From NCBI GenBank assembly GCA_001414485.1, contig LLEY01000001.1, positions 620,001 to 684,000 of the forward strand: DNA of 64,000 nt, given 5' to 3'. Shown here one piece after another: positions 23,498 through 35,312 of the stretch (its first letter is position 1; every line of letters starts with the position of its first letter). Source of the DNA: Calycina herbarum. Lineage: Eukaryota > Ascomycota > Leotiomycetes > Helotiales > Pezizellaceae. The notes beneath the pieces were generated by a model, which saw only the letters and a program-made list of their open reading frames with translations, did no database searches and had not been told where the DNA came from. A program made the translations under genes and the position numbers.

Positions 23498-24250
23498 ATG
23501 TCATCCCTCATGAACGTCATCGGACCACTAAAATCTTTAGAGGAACGCCTCGAACAACAACAATTCTTAGAGGAATGCGTCGAAACATCTTTTTACCCAA
23601 AAGATGACCAACAAAATTTCGTAACACAGAAACGAGATGTCTCCCAAAAACTTGAGTCTTGTCTATCTAGTCTCAACATCGAAGAATTCCACAAAAGATG
23701 CATGGGCTGGATCCAAACTGAAGCTGACTTCCCCGAGTTGGAAGGGTTGTGCATTGGGGTGGTCTCCACCCTGAGAATCTCCATTCAACACACTCGCTAC
23801 ATACAGATTTGGGCTTCTGCACCATATTCCAGTCCCAAAGACCAAGAGGTTGGAACACACTTTGCACTCCAGGCTCTGAGATCGATCATCTCCGCCTTGG
23901 AGCGATTCCAAGTTGTCTCTGGAAATGAGGAACTTGCTGAGGAACTGAATCATAAAATGGTTATCCGTTACCTCAAGAAGGTGATAAGTCTAACCGTCGT
24001 GATAGGACAACTGTTTGGGTTCGATTCTTGGTACGGGATTCTCGAGGAGTGTATGGGGAAAAATTTAGATACCTTTATATTCGACTCCGAGGATGATTAT
24101 CGAAAGCGAGCGGATACTTCTTTGAGGAGTGTAATCGGCGACCATCGAGCAGTTCCTCGTTCTTTCCTTCCGGTGGAACCCCAGCCGCCGATTGTGTATC
24201 AAAATTTTCACCATTATGGTCCTTTTGTTTTGAGAAATTTTCCTGATTGA
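23498..24250 (+). CDS. Hypothetical protein, alpha-helical, single exon
   Basis: From ATG 23498 (MSSLMNVIGPLKSLEERLEQ) the frame runs 250 aa to TGA at 24248-24250. It is rich in Glu, Leu and Gln with long predicted helices (for example LRSIISALERFQVVSG and LNHKMVIRYLKKVISL) and ends VYQNFHHYGPFVLRNFPD. No signal peptide, membrane segment or known domain is seen. The open frame extends upstream to 23306, but that part is hydrophobic/basic and unlike the rest, so it is more likely leader. I do not recognise the family. Confidence 0.6.
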   Translation: MSSLMNVIGPLKSLEERLEQQQFLEECVETSFYPKDDQQNFVTQKRDVSQKLESCLSSLNIEEFHKRCMGWIQTEADFPELEGLCIGVVSTLRISIQHTRYIQIWASAPYSSPKDQEVGTHFALQALRSIISALERFQVVSGNEELAEELNHKMVIRYLKKVISLTVVIGQLFGFDSWYGILEECMGKNLDTFIFDSEDDYRKRADTSLRSVIGDHRAVPRSFLPVEPQPPIVYQNFHHYGPFVLRNFPD

Positions 24251-25499
24251 GAGGTGAGTATTGTAGGAGTGGACCCTTTTCCCGTTTGACATTGAATAAA
24301 AGCTGACGAGACTTTTATTGTAGACCGCATTTTCAATAGCCCAACCAACGTTCTCGGGGATTTTGCACGCATTGGAAGAAGCCACAATATATGAAGTTAC
24401 ACTGAAGGAGGTTGAGCCAAGTCGAGCCGAACCGAGTCGAGTCGAGTGAAGTAGGCGTGCCGTCTCTTAGAGATTTCATGGAGAAGGATGAACGAAGCAC
24501 GGCATTGACGCATGGCATTGTGATAGGATGGTGCTGTTCAATTTACAAACAGCACCCAGAATAAAACGATACTCCTGTACAATAATTGATAGCCGAACGA
24601 GCAGATTCTGACTTGAAATGCTATTTTGTACCTTTCAATATTCTCTGCTGAGTCTGCTCATTCCTCTGCCTTACTATCGTCTTATTGGTGCGCCTGTTCA
24701 TTTATCGAAAGTTGTCGTAACTTGTGAGGAACTTTATTGCTATTCCTGGGTTACCCAAAGTTAGTTGGTGCTATTTGTACCAATAGCTCACCACGCGGGG
24801 TTCATAGGAATCCCGTGCTTTGCTCTGCATATACCCCCTGCCACATTGCTTCCGATATAGAACAGTTACATTTATTCTCCGAGAAATTCTTACAGAATTC
24901 AAACTAGACATTCCATGAGAATGAAGTCAATTGTTCTAGACTTTTCACAAATTACTGACAAAAACAGCGTATCCAAGAAAGCCCGATTCCTATATCCATC
25001 CAATAGAAATTACCGTTTTCGTAGACAAGACAATCCAATAATAACCTATTCTGCAAATACTCGAAAACTACTGACTGGTAGGTTGTCTAATAAATAAATC
25101 TAGTACTAACGATTGGGTATCTACCAACCTAGCATAACCCAACGAATAAGAAAATCATGATTAATGGAAAGATATTGATTTTGAAAATTCCTAACTTTTT
25201 CCTTTTCTTTCATAATGAGTATTCCAAGAGAGTGTGTTCTTTTGAGCACACCCCTCAAAGCCGCCATTTAACTTGTTTTAAAGATGGGATACCTTTTTAG
25301 GTTCATTGTTTATATTTATAAGGCAGGTACGAATCTGGAGTTATAAGATTTGACAACGTAGCAGAAGAAATCTCCATTTTAAACTAATCACGTGTCGCAT
25401 AACCTCGGCAGTAAATGTCGTGGGGAAAGCCGAACAAGCTTCGAGCTATTCTACAGACGGTATCAAAGATTCAGTCAACCTCCCAAACACACAAGAACC
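24251..25499. other. Intergenic, no gene seen
   Basis: GAGCCGAGTCGAG-type repeats lie near 24414-24446, and a phrase near 24755-24790 (GCTATTTGTACCAATAGC, a dyad) is related to the ATTTGTAG repeats elsewhere in the window. TTTGCTCTGCATATACC near 24820 resembles the ends of the 60.8-kb element. Confidence 0.4.
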
Positions 25500-26425
25500 A
25501 TGTCAGGTCTTCGAATACTCGTTCCCGTCAAGCGGGTAATTGACTATGCAGTTTGTCTCCCAATTCCCTTTGCACTCAACCCCCAAGCATTCGCCCCTCC
25601 CTCTCTTCGCTCGCAGATACTCACCACAATATCCATAGGTCAAACCCCGCGTCAACAAAGCACAAACCGCCGTCGAGACAGCAGGCGTAAAACACAGTAT
25701 GAACCCCTTCGACGAGCTCTCAATCGAAGAGTCTGTCCGAATCCGCGAGAAAAAAACCTACCCTCACGGCGTCAGCGAAATTATAGCATTCACAGCCGGT
25801 CCCCCAAAATCCGCCGATATACTACGAACAGCCATGGCCATGGGCGCCGATCGTTCCATACATGTTGAAACTAAGGATGGGGATGAGATTGAACCTCTGG
25901 GTGTGGCGAAATTACTGAGGGCTGTGGTGGAGAGGGAGAAGATTGATTTAGTGGTGCTGGGGAAACAGAGTATTGACGATGATGCGGGGCAGACTGGGCA
26001 GATGCTCGCGGGATTGCTGGGGTGGCCACAGGCTACGCAGGCGAGTAAGGTTGGATTTGAGGTGGATGGAAAGGGAGTGGTTATTGAGAAGGAGGTTGAT
26101 GGTGGAACTGAGACTGTGAAGAGTAGGTTGCCGATGGTCATTACAGCGGATTTGAGGTTGAATGAGCCGAGATATGCGAGTTTGCCAAATATCATGAAGG
26201 CAAAGAAGAAGAAGATTGAGAAGATTAGTGCGGCGGATTTGGGAGTTGATGTTGGAAGGAGGCTGAAGACTTTGAAGGTTATTGGTAAGTTGTCTACTTG
26301 TGCAGATGGAGGTATAGGATGCTATGCTAATTGGATGTTTAGAACCACCACCAAGGCGAGGAGGTGGAAAGGTGGCTGATGTCGATGGAATGATTGCCAA
26401 GTTGAAGGAATTGGGAGCAATTTAA
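25500..26425 (+). CDS. Electron transfer flavoprotein subunit beta
   Basis: Exons 25500-25550, 25639-26284 and 26343-26425 give 259 aa. With the alpha subunit it carries electrons from acyl-CoA and other mitochondrial dehydrogenases to ETF-ubiquinone oxidoreductase. The start MSGLRILVPVKRVIDYA joins VKPRVNKAQTAVET across intron 1. ETF-beta hallmarks follow: MNPFDELSIEESVR, GPPKSADILRTAMAMGADR, GKQSIDDDAGQTGQMLAGLLG (AMP-binding region) and the signature around VKSRLPMVITADLRLNEPRYASLP. The C-terminus EPPPRRGGGKVADVD..LKELGAI is the usual end. There is no clear N-terminal presequence, as is common for this subunit. Confidence 0.95.
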
Positions 26426-27757
26426 AACCAGTATACAGCATGGTGTATTTTGCAGGACCGCGGCGTTGGGTTGTACATAATTGGTCAACGCGGTCTACAT
26501 GGGATTATGATTATTAGAAGTTATGCACATCTAGATTTTCAAATTCTAGGAAGAAGGTTCCCACTTCTCGCCCTTGAAGGAGACACCAAGTAGGTATTTG
26601 GGGGTATATTTTCTTTACTCCTTTGTAACTTACTCGAGAACTTCCCCTCTTACTCTCCATGACATCACATCATCCCAACTCCAATAAATCCAAACACACG
26701 CAACTGTTTCATAAGCTGACGACATTTTCAATCTTAAACTGCCAGGTCCCATTGGGCATCAAACCCAGGCTTGGGATTGATTGGAAACAACTCGAAACTT
26801 TATTGAGTAACAGACGGAAATTTGTCTTCTCGCTTGGGCTATCCCAGGAAAGACCATACACAATCTTGCTTATGAGGTTATTTTTACTTTAAACTTAACT
26901 CCGGAGGGTTACTCGGAGTTCCAAAATAGTTCAGCAAACGGTTTCAACTTTCAAAGGTCGCTATCTAAACGGGGTTGCTATCTAAACGAGGTTGTTGGTA
27001 TGAAACCTCGGTCATTTGGTTTAATTCCTATAAATAGACCCGCTTTGCCAATTGTACCTTACCAGGCGGCTGGTTTGACGAGATATGAGATTTATTACTT
27101 GAAGCAAAAAACCCGTGCTGGTGCACTGCCAGACCAGATAGGAGCGATGTTCAGGACACAAACCAATTGCCTAGGGTTGGACCTTCCCAGGATTTATAAT
27201 TATCTTAGCATTCTCGCACAACAAAACTCAAGTTCTGAACCTTTCTTGAACCGTAAGGGTGAAAACAATATGTAATATACTCTCAGTCACTTTGGATTTT
27301 TCTACAGGCCATAAAATAGCAAATGCCAAACTTCACTCTCCTTATGACACTCCGCAGTAATATTCAACCGTAATTGACGTCAATTACCGAATATTAAAAC
27401 GCATTGGAAGAAATGCAGAAGAAACCGGAATGTAATAGTCTCGATGTTTATTCCACAAACACCCTCTATAGCCTTGGAGATCCTGTGATGATTGAAAAAG
27501 GCGGAGGAAGTAGGATAGATGAATTTAAGATGTAATACTGATTCATACTAGAAAGTTAGCACGAAATAATAAGCTATTTCCTGTTGAGCGTTCGTTATGA
27601 AATCTGAGGAACACCAATGCAATCCGTTGTAATGTGAAATCGGTTGAGTGATCATGCCATTTCTTCTAATTAATCTAATTTTGGGTAGAATTTCAAATTC
27701 CAACACTTTAAAGGAAATGGTATCTAGTACATAATACATTATTTAATCAGCCAGCTC
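26426..27757. other. Intergenic, no gene supported
   Basis: Several 60-90 codon open frames exist (for example 27000-27275 on plus), but none shows a domain or a coherent splice model. Confidence 0.4.
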
Positions 27758-29625
27758 TCAATCCCTGCTCCCAGAACTGCTCCTCCCAGGAACAGGCGAT
27801 GTCCTCGCCGTGACAACAGTCTTATTCCCACCCCCAGCCCCATCATACATCTTACTATCACCCGTCCCCGGATCCCCGGGAAACTGTCTCGCACTCCCTC
27901 TCTCGACTTCCACAACAGTGGTTTCCCACACCTCAAGAGGAACATTGACTTTACCGCCTGCTCCAACGATATATTCCTCACTTTCTGTTCTGCCCAGTCG
28001 ACTTGTAGTTGTTCCCTCCCACCAACTTTTATCTCCTTTTCCTTGACTCTTGGACATCTTTGTTCCGGTTACGATTCCGCCTTTGGCACTGTTGCTAGCT
28101 ATCATTTGGCGTGTTCCGCCGGTTATCTTTGTGAGGGGGTTGGATTTGGAACGTGAGCGTTGGCCAGAGGAGTTGATGAAGGAGCGGAGCTTGAACATTC
28201 GTCGCATGAGTGTCCAGCACAGGGGCATGTTGGCGACTAGGATTGCGGTACTGGCTTCTCGGATGTACCACTGAGAGGGATGGTTAGCCTTTGACTTGTA
28301 AATGGTTTCCGGAAGATGTTGGAGTCAATGGATATTGGAGATGATTATGTTAACAGCAGAGAAGGGAGGATTGGAAATGAGCATACAAATGTCCACATGG
28401 GGGAAAATGGTTGAGAAAAAGACCAGTATTTGTTCAGACAAGCTGAAAGAATCTATTCCAAAGTCAGTTAAAGTTCAAGAGTTTCCAAAAAGCGGTACTT
28501 ACAACGAAGCCTCCCATTCCAAAGAGACCACAGAGGATGAATTTTCTAAACAAATTAGTTTTTGGACACGGTAACTGCATGTGGGGGGTTGCATAGGGAA
28601 TTGTTGCATAGGCTCATCAAAGTTGCTTGGGAGACTGTTGCGCAGGAGTATAACTAACTTGGTGCGTGGGAGTTGCGAGCTAATCAATATCGGGAACGGA
28701 ATGCAAAGCATCATCAGATCAGTCGTGATATTAAACACCGCATTTGTAATTAAGTGGTGCAGGGCGGTGGAGCATTGGATATTGTCGGGAGGAACCTGCC
28801 AGTATTGCGAGAAAGGGCGACACCACACTCCGAAATACAGAATCTCCATGATGATGAAGCTTCCTACCACATAACCACCGACAATTTTGACAGCGAGATG
28901 TTGCTTTAGGCCCAAGGTGAGTTTGTTGTACATCAAGAGCAAGCAGATCTTACACCCCCAGATGGTCAATATCATACTTTGTTCAACGACGAGCACTAGT
29001 TTGGATCCGAGGATTCGAGATTTGATGCTCTCGGGTGTCAGAAGGGGGATGTCTTCGGGCAAGATCAAGTTGGAATCCAGATTTGCGACGGTATTCATGA
29101 CAGTGACTAAAACGGTGTAGAACATCTATATGTGGGTTAGCTCCTTCTGTTGCCTCATAAATTCTTGCACAATTTGAAGCATTGCGCGAGAAGGTTTAGA
29201 AGAATCGAGAAGTCGATTACCCGATTCTTCTAAACCTTCTCTGGCACAATAGATATAATTCTTCGGGGCCTTTCGCACATCGCATAGAAAGCAGGTGTAC
29301 CCAGAGGAAAATCTTGCTAGGTAAGGTGTGGTGCACTTACAAATGTGACAATCATCACATAATCTTCTGGTTGAAAACGCACAATCGAACCCAATTGTTG
29401 CCATCTTGAGATACTATCGATGATGGGTTAGTATCACCTTGAATTGTGCAAGTGACGCAAGACTTACTATCTGACTATGAACACCGCTGCTGCAAACCCA
29501 TACCAGATCCATCTAGGTAATCGTCAGTTTTCTTTCCCTTTTTGGACGTCACTTTGGTAAAAATATCCAAGGGTATAAAACAAAAGAAACACAAGATCTT
29601 ACGATTCTATATTGATTGACAACAT
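27758..29625 (-). CDS. Fungal rhodopsin-domain integral membrane protein (first of two)
   Basis: Model on the minus strand: 29625-29603, 29512-29468, 29413-29341, 29125-28659, 28545-28503, 28452-28387, 28270-27758; all seven phases close, giving 409 aa. The family (often called rhodopsin domain-containing or PTH11-related-type proteins) has seven membrane helices. Helix 1 is in WIWYGFAAAVFIV, followed by GSIVRFQPEDYVMIVTF, the LVVEQ..ILTIWGCKICLLLMY helix, VGGYVVGSFIIMEILYFGVW, the cysteine-bearing loop CRPFSQYW..PDNIQCS, FNITTDLMMLCIPFPI, KKFILCGLFGMGGFV and TFWYIREASTAILVANMPL. The cytoplasmic tail is Ser/Gly/Lys-rich. Exon 5 is 43 nt and exon 1 is 23 nt. The 215-nt intron 3 contains a strong inverted repeat. 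Ligand and partners are unknown. Confidence 0.85.
29188..29241. repeat. Perfect 20-bp inverted repeat inside an intron
   Basis: GAGAAGGTTTAGAAGAATCG at 29188-29207 is mirrored exactly by its reverse complement at 29222-29241 around a 14-bp spacer. Partial similarity continues outward for a few bases (ATTGCGC versus ATTGTGCC). It lies within the third intron of the rhodopsin-domain gene and could fold as a hairpin in the pre-mRNA. Confidence 0.85.
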
Positions 29626-31919
29626 GTTTTCTGAAAGAAGTAACCCCAGGTTTCTCCAGTCAGATCATTCAGTCACAATTGTTGATGAAATCTAGTTCTC
29701 AGAACCATGGGAGAGTCAGAAATGTAGAGACGAAGAACAACTGACTGGGCCCTTCACCCCAATATAACTCCTGGAGAATGCATACTACTCCACCGGGTCT
29801 CCCTGCACGTAGGGCTCGCTTGCCTCAGACTCGTACGCTTTCGTCCATTTGTAACAGTGCCGAAGTGGATAAGAGTTGGAAACTGGTAAGTGCTTAGCAT
29901 CCCGCTGTCCAATGAATGACGCTAATGATATGGAACTAACCGCACTTTGTACCATGCTAGGCAAAATAGGGCCTGTCTCCTTGGAAACTCAGGGCCCTTG
30001 GACCCAGGACTGGGAGTCCACGTCCGAGAAATAACAGGCTGATAGTCCGTGCACTCTTTTGGTGTGATGTGGGAGATTTTTGGTGGTGTAGCTAAGCGAA
30101 AAGCGGCCTCTTTTTTCTCGGGAGTAAGAGAGTTTTGTGCGCCAATCATGGAGAAGATAAGATGTGTGCGGAGGATAGTGGGGTGACTATCTTGCTGATT
30201 ACAGGTCCCAGAGTACAATTGGGAATAACCTCCGTAAGAATAAGCTCCGTACTCCGTAGACCTGCAGATTTCATGCACCGAAACTTCGAAATGAACCGAT
30301 GATTATCAGGGGAAGCAAGGCAGGCGATGGAACATCGGAGCCTCAAAATGGTGGTTTGCTGCTTCCTAGAAGTAATTCTGAACTTCCCTCAAGTCACAGC
30401 CGTTTCCACATCTCATGAGCTGAAGAAAGATCTTCCAACCTTCCACAACAAGTCATGATATGCATAATCAGGGAGTAAGCAACTGTCCCGAATCACGACG
30501 CGGACCCACAGGACGGCACAAATCCAACAATCTGGACGGCACGCGTAGACTACGGCAAGAGGGCCCAGATGCGGTCGTTATCATGTCGAATAATGAAGGG
30601 GTGGCAACGTGGTGGTTACTGCGCCGCCGCGATTCAAGATAAACAGACCGGACAATGATCCGTGACGCGGGAGACGTATGAAGAACGAGGACTTCGAGCC
30701 AAAAGAAGCTCTTTTGCTTCGGCACAGAATCCGATTCTCTAGGGATATCCAATAACCTTGGTGCCCGGATAATTCTTAGTGTAAATATATCTCTAGTCTC
30801 AGACAACTTCCGAGCCTTCCATGCATCAATCATGTGTCAAGAAGATCTTCCTCTTGGCGAACACCGACACACTTAATCCCAGCCGGAGGTAATGCCGAGG
30901 GTCAACGGTAACCAATAGAAAATGGCCGAGGAGGTTACATTGTGGGAAAAAGAGGAACACGTTCCAATGGCGAATTCGATTCGATCGATCTGAGATTGAT
31001 TTTGGGTTTGAAGAGGCGAGCGGCGAGGAGGCATCGCATGGAAAACTTCAAGGGCCCATGCTAAATAGCCGGTACCTTGACTTCGAGAAGAACTCTAAAT
31101 TGTCTAGCTTTTCATATAATACCTCGAAATCCTCTGCGGTTTGCAAATCCTCTCTTCTTTTTGAAATGAACAGTCTTAACAGTCTTGAATGACAGCAGTG
31201 TGGAATAATATGGCTCAAGCAAAAATCCGTACACGCTACGAACGGAAGTGCGATTGATTGGCCATTAGATCTCCGCTGGTCACCCGTGTGCGGATGATCC
31301 ATTCGAAACAACTCGATACCGAACCTTCCGACCATAGACTTCGCAAGGATCAGGTTTCTTTGCAATTCAAATTGATTGGAGGTACTGATAAGAGTATTGG
31401 CTTCAATCTCGACCAGATTGTTCCATCCGTGATTCAGTATCAAATAAATCGATAGAACGGCAAGAATACGATTTGATTAGAAGGTCATGTCAAATTCTCC
31501 GTCTCTCACCTGGCCCCGCAATTATCGAATTTCATATATCCGATTTGTCTCATCTCCGCCTTAAGTTTTCTTCAGATTCCATGGAGAACCTTGATTTCCA
31601 TGCCACTTCTTGTTGAGGCCCATGAGGGCGAGGGGTTCCTTGCGAATAGAGAGCAACGTACCCCGTACTTTCGACTCTAGGTCGAGAATCTCCGTATTTT
31701 CGTAAGCTTATTCAACCTCACTAGACCTTGACCATGCCGGATGAAATTGTACTAGCATCCAGAAGGTCACCGGCTGATGCACCTGTGAAAGATGTTCGTT
31801 TTAGCACCATGCAGTTTGTGAAATGGGGAAAGTCTCGCGTGACGGCCAACCACGTGGGAAAGGTGGGGAATAAACTCAGGAGTCAACTTCCAGGCTAGGG
31901 GATATTTTGAAGGGTCTTA
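29626..31919. other. Intergenic, with one doubtful open frame on the minus strand
   Basis: A 131-codon minus-strand frame at 31048-31443 has fairly even composition (ending LYEKLDNLEFFSKSRY) but no ATG near its start, no domain and no splice partner found, so I leave it as a possibility only. The rest is without recognisable genes. Confidence 0.35.
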
Positions 31920-32227
31920 CGATGGACAATAAAAGCGGCAGTACATACTATCCCCCCCTTAACTGTCTGTCATGTGCAAATTTATGTCTGTGCGTGTACA
32001 GACAGTTAAGGGGGGGGGATAGTATCTCTCATTGTTTCAACTGTCTAGGAGAACTTGAAGTATTACCCCAATCGCTTAGGAGAATTGAAGTTGATTATTC
32101 CAACTATATATGGGTTAATCTTAGATTGTCCAAAGTGTTTAGGATAATTTACCTACATTACCCTAGAAAGCTGGAACAATGAGCAGCTACAAACTTGAAG
32201 TATTTACTGCCGTTTTAAAGTCCATCG
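31920..32227. mobile_element. MITE-like element (family A), interrupted by a nested hairpin element
   Basis: Inverted ends are CGATGGACAATAAAAGCGGC at 31920-31939 and the reverse-complement-like TTTTAAAGTCCATCG ending at 32227, inside which both arms read GCGGCAGTA/TACTGCCG. Internal text (CCCTAGAAAGCTGGAACAAT) matches the copy at 49049-49294. A further isolated end, CGATGGACAATAAGAG, follows at 32241-32256. No coding capacity is seen. Confidence 0.75.
31948..32022. mobile_element. Nested 75-bp hairpin element flanked by TA
   Basis: CTATC-C7-TTAACTGTCTGT at the left is matched by ACAGACAGTTAA-G9-GATAG at the right, leaving a loop of about 26 bp. TA flanks both sides (31946-31947 and 32023-32024), as expected for a target duplication of the Tc1/mariner type. 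It sits within the larger family-A element. Confidence 0.8.
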
Positions 32228-32857
32228 AAAGGGGTCCTCACGATGGACAATAAGAGGGTTCAAAGACTGCAAGTTTGCGGTGTTGTGTTCAATGTTTTGC
32301 AAATTGCAAGGCAAAGAGTTCTCAACCAAGATTTTGAATAGCGTTCGCGAGGCTGATAGAAACAACGAACATCATAGCGAGGTGATTTTGGGAAATATCA
32401 TGACTTGATATCCTCAGAACTCTACTACTTAGAGGGCAACAGGACATTTGAAATGATACAAACAAACCAAAAAAGTACGGAATAACAACTCAACATGTTC
32501 AAAATTTTATACAACCAAAGTCTGTGAAGATTAAATGGACACCAACCAAACAGCTGTTACCAAAGTGACAAACGACAGTTGATATATTCATGATGTGGGA
32601 GAGTGATTGTAATAGTCCCAAATTGTTCCGAGTACTTAAGGGATGTTAAACCTCATAATCCAGGCATCACAAAACGCGTGACGCGTGGAAATTCTTTGAA
32701 AGGCATTCCATTGGTACAACCTGACGTAGTATGCGCTGCAAGCCAAAATAATCAATTCAAATCGCAACAAAGAAAACAGAGCCAGACTCAACAACCACAC
32801 CCATTCGCCAGAGCATCCAACTATGGGCATTAGCTTCATCTGCCAATCACCCTCGCC
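32228..32857. other. Intergenic upstream of the SAP-domain gene
   Basis: No gene is seen. This is probably the promoter and leader of the gene at 32858. Confidence 0.4.
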
Positions 32858-34786
32858 ATGACCGACTGGAACAAACTCAAGGTCGTCGACCTCAAGGCGG
32901 AATTAAAGAAACGAGGCCTTGCGCAAACTGGTCTCAAGCCTGCCCTAGTTGCGAGACTGACGGCTGCAGAGAATGAAGAGGGCTCCGAGAGCGAGGCGAC
33001 GGTACAGGGAGACGCTGCAAAGCCAGTTGCCGCTGCTAGCTCTGCAACATCCCCAGATGCGATATCACCCATTCAACCCTCTACGGATCTGACTTCGCAA
33101 ATACCACCCAATGAACCCCAGGATGTTGCGCCAGAAGCCGAGCAAGAGGCTACGGAAGCGCCAGCACAAACGACTCCTCCACCCGCTGTGATTGAGGAGA
33201 CCCCAATCCAAGGGGAACATTTTGAACAAACACCCGCAGAGCCAACTGCCACTCGGGAGACTCCTATACCAGTCCTCGACTCCCACCACTCTACCCTACC
33301 TTCTGCCGAACCCAAAGAAATCCTCGAGGACAAGAACAAAAGAAAGCGAAGATCGCAAAGCCCTCCTCCTTCTGCTACCGACGCGGCGCATAAACGACTT
33401 AGACAAGATGACGAAGAGATGACCGTAATGGACGAAGTTGCGCCTCAAGAAATTACAAAGGAATCGGCAGACGTTGGTTCCGAGGAAAAATCCGCAGATG
33501 TTGTTGGTGAACAGTCAGGAATTAAAGATTTTGCTATGAAGGAAGGCACGGAGGTGGTTGAACCGGATCCAGAAGAGAAGGAGCTACCTGTGGACAGCAT
33601 GGCTGTGGATATCAATGAAGTAACGGAGGTGGTTGATAAACCTAAACCTGAGCAGCTTTCAGAAGAGAAGGGTCGACCTACGGACAATATGGATGTTGAT
33701 GTCAAGGAAGGAAGCACGTCTCTTGAACCCACGGATACCTCGCCCTCCCGAAACCTCTCACGAAACTACAAGGACCTTTTCACAGCACCAAGCATGCCTT
33801 CTCTAGAGACTTCAGCATCGCGAGACCCTGTGGATGCGATGGAAACTGAGCTGCCAGATCGAATCATTAACCCAGCCAGACATCCCGCTACATCTGCTTT
33901 GTATATACGGAATTTCATGAGACCACTAAACCCCGGCCAACTCAAAAAATACATTGCAGATCTCGCAGCTCCCCCTGGTAGAGAATCCGATCCTGAAGTC
34001 ATCACTTACTTCTTCTTGGATCTTATCCGCACACATGCATTTATCTCCTTTGCCAATGTAGCTGCGGCATCTCGTGTACGTTCATCAATACATGATCGCA
34101 TTTGGCCTGATGAAAGAACAAGAAAGCCGCTTTGGGCGGACTTTATACCTGCAGAAAAGGTAGAAGAATGGTCTCAGGAAGAGCAAGCTGCGGGTGGAGG
34201 ACGTTCATCAGCGAAGAAGTGGGAAGTCCATTACGAGGAAGATGAAGAGCGCAATGTTACAGCTCATCTCCAAGAAGTTTCCAATTTCCCCGGTCCACGC
34301 CCGCAACCTGTAAGACAACCATCAATTCCAATTCCACCACCTCAAGCTCCTTTCCAGCCCCGTGGGATTGAGAATGCCCCGTCTGGTCCTCGAGCTTCAC
34401 AAAATAGAGCACCACGAACTATGAACGGGTTCTCGACTCCTGATCAACTCTTTAAAAGCACGGCTGCCAAACCACTACTTTACTGGAAACCAGTTGAAAA
34501 AGCGATTGCTGATAAGCGACTTGATAATATCGACGCTGCAACATCAAGAAGTGATCAGGCTCGGAGAGTCGAGGGCGAACTCAACAGATATACTTTCGAG
34601 GGCGTTGATATGTTAGTAGACCGTGGACCAGAAATTTTCCCTGGAATTCGACCACCACCAGGTTTCAGAGGACCACGAGGTGGTGGTGGGGGAGGACCTC
34701 CACATAGAGGGCGCGGGGGTTATGGTCGACCAGAACGTTATGACAGTTATAGACGCGACAATCGAAGAGATGATAGGCGTTTTTGA
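32858..34786 (+). CDS. SAP-domain, Acinus-like RNA-processing protein
   Basis: A single exon of 642 aa. An N-terminal SAP domain (residues about 5-39: LKVVDLKAELKKRGLAQTGLK) is followed by a long acidic, Pro/Glu-rich linker with repeated VDSMAVD/TDNMDVD phrases and a KRKRRSQSPPP patch. A divergent RRM lies at about 340-425 (SALYIRNFMRPL ... HAFISFANVAAASRVRSSIH). After it come motifs like the RNPS1/SAP18-binding region of Acinus (near the ratio of Tyr/Trp in LLYWKPVEKAIADKRLDN), and the protein ends in an RGG/RD-rich tail. Acinus joins the ASAP complex and the exon-junction machinery in the nucleus. The family call rests on SAP plus RRM order. Confidence 0.82.
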   Translation: MTDWNKLKVVDLKAELKKRGLAQTGLKPALVARLTAAENEEGSESEATVQGDAAKPVAAASSATSPDAISPIQPSTDLTSQIPPNEPQDVAPEAEQEATEAPAQTTPPPAVIEETPIQGEHFEQTPAEPTATRETPIPVLDSHHSTLPSAEPKEILEDKNKRKRRSQSPPPSATDAAHKRLRQDDEEMTVMDEVAPQEITKESADVGSEEKSADVVGEQSGIKDFAMKEGTEVVEPDPEEKELPVDSMAVDINEVTEVVDKPKPEQLSEEKGRPTDNMDVDVKEGSTSLEPTDTSPSRNLSRNYKDLFTAPSMPSLETSASRDPVDAMETELPDRIINPARHPATSALYIRNFMRPLNPGQLKKYIADLAAPPGRESDPEVITYFFLDLIRTHAFISFANVAAASRVRSSIHDRIWPDERTRKPLWADFIPAEKVEEWSQEEQAAGGGRSSAKKWEVHYEEDEERNVTAHLQEVSNFPGPRPQPVRQPSIPIPPPQAPFQPRGIENAPSGPRASQNRAPRTMNGFSTPDQLFKSTAAKPLLYWKPVEKAIADKRLDNIDAATSRSDQARRVEGELNRYTFEGVDMLVDRGPEIFPGIRPPPGFRGPRGGGGGGPPHRGRGGYGRPERYDSYRRDNRRDDRRF

Positions 34787-35312
34787 GAGAAAGCATTTGG
34801 TGGCGATGATTTTGCATTTTACGGAGTTTGGGGGAGGCGAAAATTTGATTCCATTGACGATTTAAAAAAAATTTAGATGCGTTGTTTGTACGATTATGGG
34901 GCGATTCCTAGATGAAGATGATGGCTGATGGTCGATAATACCCGGGGGGAAGGGTCCTTGCGAGATTTAAAAGCAATACAAAAATCATTCAAAGCTGTCT
35001 CATTGTCCTATAAAAACATGTACTTTGCTCCGACATTTTGACCCGAAAATATGCTCGACCGATTGAAATAAATCCGAGAAGGTAAAAACGCCGATCTGCT
35101 CTTCCTCTCAGGTGTTCTAATTTTTGAGAATAATTTAATTAGCCCAGATCTAGGACATCCATCCGACTTCCAATGGAATCCATCAAATTATCTCGACCTC
35201 GTGAGGGGTTGACAAGGCGGCTGAATCCCAGCCTCGTCCGCACGGCCGAAAACCAAAAACATCTCCCAGCTCCTATCGCAAGTCAACATCAACGCCCCAA
35301 AACAGTGCAATC
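34787..35312. other. Intergenic; 5' flank of the cyclin gene
   Basis: An A8 run follows the upstream stop (34864-34871). No gene is seen. Confidence 0.4.

Noticed and set aside
25764..26400. Minus-strand frames opposite electron transfer flavoprotein beta
   Set aside because: They are antisense shadows of a well-supported coding exon.
31048..31443. 131-codon minus-strand frame
   Set aside because: It has no ATG near its start, no domain, no splice partner and no homologue that I recognise; the evidence is too thin to call a gene.
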